DNA of 64,000 nt from Bombyx mori. Lineage: Eukaryota > Arthropoda > Insecta > Lepidoptera > Bombycidae. The notes beneath the pieces are model-generated. The model was not told the DNA's origin, did no database searches, and saw only the letters and a program-made list of their open reading frames with translations. The translations under genes and the position numbers were made by a program. Numbering within the stretch: position 1 is the first letter of the stretch; the number at the start of each line of letters is the position of its first letter. The stretch lies in NCBI RefSeq assembly GCF_030269925.1, contig NC_085110.1, positions 1,984,001 through 2,048,000 on the forward strand, read 5' to 3'. This document shows positions 59,898 through 64,000 of this stretch, piece after piece.

Positions 59898-60328
59898 TAA
59901 TTTATAATATTTATTATAATAAATATTTGTTAAATAATAAGCAAGCAATGTGTAAAAAACTTAAGCTGTAAATAACAAAACTTGGAGAACAAAGCATTAA
60001 TGAAGTGTTAGAACGAAGCGAGAGGTCTGGTACCTCCGCCCGCCCTTCCTGAGATCGTATCGCGTCGCCCAGCGCGCCTCTAATTGAATATATATCGGGG
60101 AAGGTGGCCACACCACCTATGGCTAATGGGTAGTAAGATTCCTCTTATCTTATTTTACAGCGCTTTGTTCGGCCAAAGTTATTTATGAAAATTTTAAAAT
60201 ATGCGTTCCCTGTTAGTGTTTTCTGTTTTTCAACTGCTCTATAAACTATTCGTGGCATTGTAGACATAATTATAATGTTCTTTAACGATTAATCTCGTGT
60301 TGTTTATTGTCATTATGTTATTAGCATT
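59898..60328. other. No gene recognised
   Basis: A GC-richer block at 60010-60125 ('ctggtacctccgcccgcc') carries a 65-codon minus ORF without known motifs. It may be a remnant of an unidentified repeat. Confidence 0.35.
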
Positions 60329-60573
60329 ACTGGTGGTAGGACCTCTTGTGAGTCCGCACGGGTAGGTACCACCGCCCTGCCTATTTCTGCCGTGAAGCAG
60401 TAATGCGTTTCGGTTTGAATGGTGGGGTAGCCGTTGTAACTATACTGAGACCTTAGAACTTATATCTCAAGATGGGTGGCGCATTTACGTTGTAGATGTC
60501 TATGGGCTCCAGTAACCACTTAACACCAGGTAGGCTGTGAGCTCGTCCACCCATCTAAGCAATAAAAATAAAA
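60329..60573 (+). mobile_element. Bm1 SINE, truncated, well preserved
   Basis: Starts 'actggtggtaggacctcttg' and ends 'ccatctaagcaataaaaata'. Tail-to-tail with the next copy. Confidence 0.9.
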
Positions 60574-60684
60574 TCCTAGTAAGTACTTTACGGCTTTCAC
60601 GGTCGCGGACGCCTAAGATGTTATTTGTCGATATTTGAAAAATAATTTTGGGAAAAAGGTAGTTTGTGTTCTTTGACTGAGTAC

Positions 60685-61178
60685 ATTTTATTGCTTATAA
60701 AGATGGCTCGTGACGTATTAGCTTATTGATTAGATTGATAACACGAGCTCACGGCCCACTTTGTGTTAAGTTGTTACCTGAGTCCATAGACATTAACAAC
60801 GTAAATGCGGTCGCTCAACATGAGATATGATTTCTAGATCTCAGTTTTACGGTACAACGGCTACCCTATTTTGCAAACCGACATGCATTACTGCTTCACG
60901 GTAGAAATAGGCAACATTGTGGTACCTACTCGTGCGGACTCACAAGACGTCCTACCAACAGGAATTACGCAATATTTTTTTTTACTTTGTCTTTGTTTGA
61001 CTTTTATTACACAATGTACTTCCTTCACCGTCCTGGAAGTCAATCGTGAACATTTGTTAAGTACGTGTTTCATTACAAAAATTCGTACCCGCCTGCGGGA
61101 TCGAACATCGGTATAGTCGCATCACTTGATACGAATGCACCGGGCGTCTGGTGCATTCGTATCATCGTTTAGGCCCCG
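60685..61178 (-). mobile_element. Full-length Bm1 SINE, diverged, with hairpin in its head
   Basis: Read on the minus strand: head ('ggcctaaacgatgatacg'), B box region ('gatgttcgatcccgcaggc'), middle, body and tail ('agcaataaaatg'-like). A T-rich tract interrupts the middle at 60964-60976. The head contains a 15-bp perfect inverted duplication (61127-61141 and 61150-61164) not found in other copies. An extra stretch also enlarges the 3' part at about 60700-60745. Confidence 0.82.
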
Positions 61179-62207
61179 TAGAATCGTATGTCAAGAATGT
61201 GTCCCAACATTATCAGAGACGCGGTAAAATTGCCGCATACCACGATATGGTGCCTCAATTGTACGCCTATAATCCCGTATATTCTGTGAATAGTGCTTTG
61301 AAGAATTGTTCCATATGATCCATTCATTTGCTTTTGACTATTCGCCACGGGAACATAGTTCATCATTACGATCTGTAACCACTGCGTTCATGTAGTGTTT
61401 TTCCAGATTAGCGCTTGTTTTGCTTATAAGCGTATTTTTTTCAAGCTAGCATCAATCGGATGTAAAAAAGACGGACAAGGACATCTATTCTACCGGGAAA
61501 TTTATTAAAGATAGATTCCAAGACAAGATATTGTTACGCGCTGGGGTTCGGGATAAATAAAATTCTAGCGAATTACAAGTGAGCACTGTATTAGACTTAG
61601 AGCAAAAAAACACTTCATAAACACTAAAATTCTGAATTCACTTCTTCCGCTTCGCTTCAGGTGATCCGTTCGCTGTTTCGCTTCGAGTACTTCCGATTAC
61701 TAAATGAATACGTGCCATCTCTGCAAGGCTTTTATAGGCGATACCAAATCCCTAGAATTATCGGTAACATTCCTCACAAGTCGAGTGCCTTCGATGTGCG
61801 TTTCCGCTATCTGACAATAGATGACGTTGTACTCTTCGGGCGTTCTAGATGTCACTAGATCCTTCGTTATTCGTTCGGCTATTCGGCGATAGATGGCGTT
61901 ACTCTTACCGACGTAACAATATTTCTCCAGTTTTGTAACTGGTGATTACATTGGACAAGTAGTCGGTTGACCTGATGGCGGAGCTTGTGATCGTCGCCTT
62001 GGACTATCGGTAATGGCAGGAGAGCAAAATTACTTGCTAGAAACTTGCATAGAGAGGAAGTGGCAGATAAAAAATTTAAAATACAATTAACCACCCAATC
62101 GGTTGTTAAAGTGTACAGCATGCACACGTTAAGTCCGTAATTTTCACTCAGGCGTATTACAATTAAACGTGGCTTTTTTTTTGTCGACATTACAAATACC
62201 GAACGCA
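61179..62207. other. No gene recognised
   Basis: Small ORFs of 65-103 codons on both strands. None shows a known domain. The 61661-61858 plus ORF is Arg/Phe-rich and lies in slightly GC-richer DNA but stands alone. Confidence 0.35.
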
Positions 62208-62703
62208 GTGTGCTTAGTACGAGCTTTTTAACTTTTCGATCGCATAAAAGTTAACTCAAATTTGTGTGGAGTTGAAACTGCGCCCCCAGCGGCAAACAAC
62301 TCCATACAAACTCGCCATTCTCGATCCTGCGGACAGAATGGAAAGCAGTCGACGTCGCCCAAAACACGTCATCTCGGATCCTCCCGATCCACTAACGGTG
62401 CTTTTAGGTACTTCAAGCACCGGTCACCGTTCTCGTCGAACCCGTCGTCGTCGAAGGGCTCGACGAGTAAATTAACTCTTAGACACAGCCCACTGAGTTT
62501 CTCGCCGGATCTTCTCAGTGGGTCGCGTTTCCGATCCGGTGGTAGATTCTGCGAAGCACGCCTCTTGCTAGGGTTCGTGTTAGCTTCGTCATCAGGTTTG
62601 AGCCCCGTGAGCTCACCTACTAGCCACGGTTACGCTGAAATAGCCCCTAAGGCTATCAGCTTAGGTAGGTAAAAAAAAAAAAACCAACTCGCACTAAGCA
62701 CAC
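62208..62703. mobile_element. Foldback MITE, second copy, split by a LINE
   Basis: The left arm (62208-62308, 'cagtgtgcttag'-type end, 'aaaagttaactcaaatttg') matches 24651-24711. The right end (62686-62703, 'actaagcacac') lies beyond the LINE at 62316-62685. The right arm is shorter than in the first copy. Confidence 0.65.
62316..62685 (+). mobile_element. LINE family B 3' end, best-preserved copy, with poly(A)
   Basis: The 5' part still codes: a plus frame reads SSRRRPKHVISDPPDPL and ends RRTRRRRRARRVN before a stop. This aligns with the ORF2 carboxyl end of the intact LINE (RRRPRHVLTDPSDPI, then RRTRQRGRRAT). The 3'UTR and 13 A follow. A candidate 7-bp target duplication 'aactcgc' lies at 62309-62315 and 62686-62692. 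This copy shows that family B is a LINE related to family A. Confidence 0.87.
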
Positions 62704-62999
62704 AGATATCGTAGTCATGAGCTAGTGAACGTGTACAAAGTTTAATAAGTACGAAAACTTGACAAAAAAAATAATCGTTTGCGAATTATGAAACGTTACA
62801 TTGAAACAAAAAGGGTTCGGTCTGTTATCGTTACGATAAAAACTGGGAACACGTTGACGTGTGGTGGCTGGCGGCTGAGTAAACGTCGTTTGTACCGGTT
62901 ACTAAATAAATCGTTAGCCGCCGCGCGAACACGCACCGATACGGCACGTACTGACAACGACATATAGAATATGGAAACGACACTGTTACACCGTCACCT

Positions 63000-63183
63000 A
63001 TCCAAAAGAGCACTGACTTGGAAAGTGTTTGGAAAAACTAAGAGAGGTCGTCCCAGAACATATGGGCGTTTTGTTTGGGCATGACGTGGGGGGACCTAGA
63101 ACAGACTGCCCAAGACCGACGTAAATGGAAGAATTTGATTCGAGCCCAGCAGAGGGTAATAGGAAAGAAAGAAGAAAAAGAAG
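63000..63183 (+). pseudogene. Frameshifted tail of a LINE reverse transcriptase
   Basis: One frame reads KTKRGRPRTYGRFVW, and after a shift WGDLEQTAQDRRKWKNLIRA and then QQRVIGKKEEKED. The layout (GRPRTxW, then DR.KW..LI) is the usual LINE carboxyl tail, of a different family from that at 35344-35700. Frame disruption near 63085 marks it as dead. Confidence 0.6.
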
Positions 63184-63250
63184 ATTGTTACAATGCGTAG
63201 ACTTGTACACTTGGCGTATGTGTGCAATGTGAAAAAGCAACTTAAATTTT

Positions 63251-63493
63251 ACTGGTGGTAGGACGTCTTGAGTTCGCACGGGTAGGCAACACCACCTTGC
63301 CTATTTCTGCCGTAAAACAGTAATGCATTTCGGTTTGAAGGGTGGGGCGGCCGTTGTAACTATACTTGAGACCTTAGAACTTATATCTCGAAGTGGGTGG
63401 CGCATTTACGTTGTAGACGTCTATGGTCTCTAGTAACCACTTAACACCAGGTGGGCTGTGAGCTCGTTCACCCACCTAAGCAATAAATAAAAA
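63251..63493 (+). mobile_element. Bm1 SINE, truncated
   Basis: Starts 'actggtggtaggacg', standard body, ends 'cacctaagcaataaataaaa'. The 93-codon antisense ORF across its start is a shadow. Confidence 0.88.
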
Positions 63494-63554
63494 AGTTAAA
63501 TGTGTCAAACATTTTTGCATTACCCTCAATAAAGTACCTATAAGTAAAAATCAG

Positions 63555-63609
63555 GGGCAATACCACAGATCATAGAAACACACTTGTTTCTATGATCTGT
63601 GGGCAATAC
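63555..63609. repeat. Perfect 18-bp hairpin between 9-bp direct repeats
   Basis: Arms 63563-63580 and 63585-63602 are exact inverted repeats around a 4-nt loop. The direct repeat 'gggcaatac' overlaps both edges (63555-63563 and 63601-63609). Confidence 0.9.
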
Positions 63610-64000
63610 TAATATGTGGCAAAGGATTGCGTCCACTAACTGCCTCTGCCTAAGACTGAAGTAGCGAAATGGACTCATTGAAGGGGTTTTTGTGCCTACA
63701 TCACTAAATGAATATCTTTCAGTTTATTTTTGATGGTACATTAAATTTTATACCGAAGTCTTCTTAAATACTTGAGTATTGCTGCCAAATATTCTGGAAG
63801 TAAAAGAGAAATTTTGTGCCTCCCTTGCGTTTCCATAGTCGAAAAGTATCGACAACAAAAAACTATTTTTAATGTTATGTGACATTCCACTCCGTATCTA
63901 TCTTCAAGCAGAAAATTTACACCATTGATTGAGGCAATGAATCGAACGAAGAATTTTTATGTAATTTATAGTCGATTCCAGTTCAACAGCATCCTTGTAT
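63610..64000. other. No gene recognised
   Basis: AT-rich window end with no identifiable feature. Confidence 0.4.

Noticed and set aside
62262..62672. 136-codon plus ORF
   Set aside because: Lies across the MITE arm and the LINE family B 3' end in a non-coding frame; the real ORF2 remnant is in the neighbouring frame.
1..64000. CRISPR array or prokaryotic operon
   Set aside because: Repeats are dispersed retroposons with poly(A) tails in both orientations; splice sites and SINEs show an insect nuclear genome.

Overview
This window is nuclear DNA from a moth, almost certainly the silkworm genus Bombyx. The evidence is about two dozen copies of one short retroposon that I recognise as the tRNA-derived SINE Bm1, together with lepidopteran Helitrons, Jockey-type LINE ends and small inverted-repeat elements, all in an AT-rich background. 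There is no sign of bacterial or organellar sequence.

One host gene is supported. The minus strand at 3737-6758 carries the last two coding exons of a multi-zinc-finger protein of the Friend-of-GATA family, the u-shaped (ush) orthologue. The two exons join in phase (4870-6758 to 3737-4147) and encode nine zinc fingers plus a PLDLS CtBP-docking motif. The amino-terminal exon(s) must lie at higher coordinates, in the window or beyond it; I could not find them. The 2.5 kb downstream of the stop (about 1161-3736) is AT-rich, holds none of the repeats seen elsewhere, and is probably 3'UTR plus flank.

The second major object is a full-length, apparently intact Jockey-clade LINE on the minus strand (51498-56657). 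It has a 12-bp perfect target-site duplication, a poly(A) tail, an ORF1 with three CCHC knuckles, an ORF2 with endonuclease and reverse transcriptase, tandem repeats in its 5'UTR, and an Inr+DPE promoter at its 5' end. ORF1 and ORF2 are in the same frame, separated only by TAA TCA ATG.

The rest is a repeat-rich intronic or intergenic landscape: Bm1 copies throughout; at least twelve 3' ends of a second LINE family related to the intact one; several Helitron-type elements with 5' TC and 3' CTAG ends; foldback MITEs; fragments of two further LINE families; and several clear nested insertions (Bm1 in LINE at 13.4-13.8 kb, a repeat in a Helitron-like element at 48.5-49.1 kb, LINE in MITE at 62.2-62.7 kb). 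Stretches between these elements hold only short ORFs with no recognisable similarity.

No CRISPR array, rRNA or genuine tRNA gene was seen. All identifications are by eye from sequence motifs; no database search was run.
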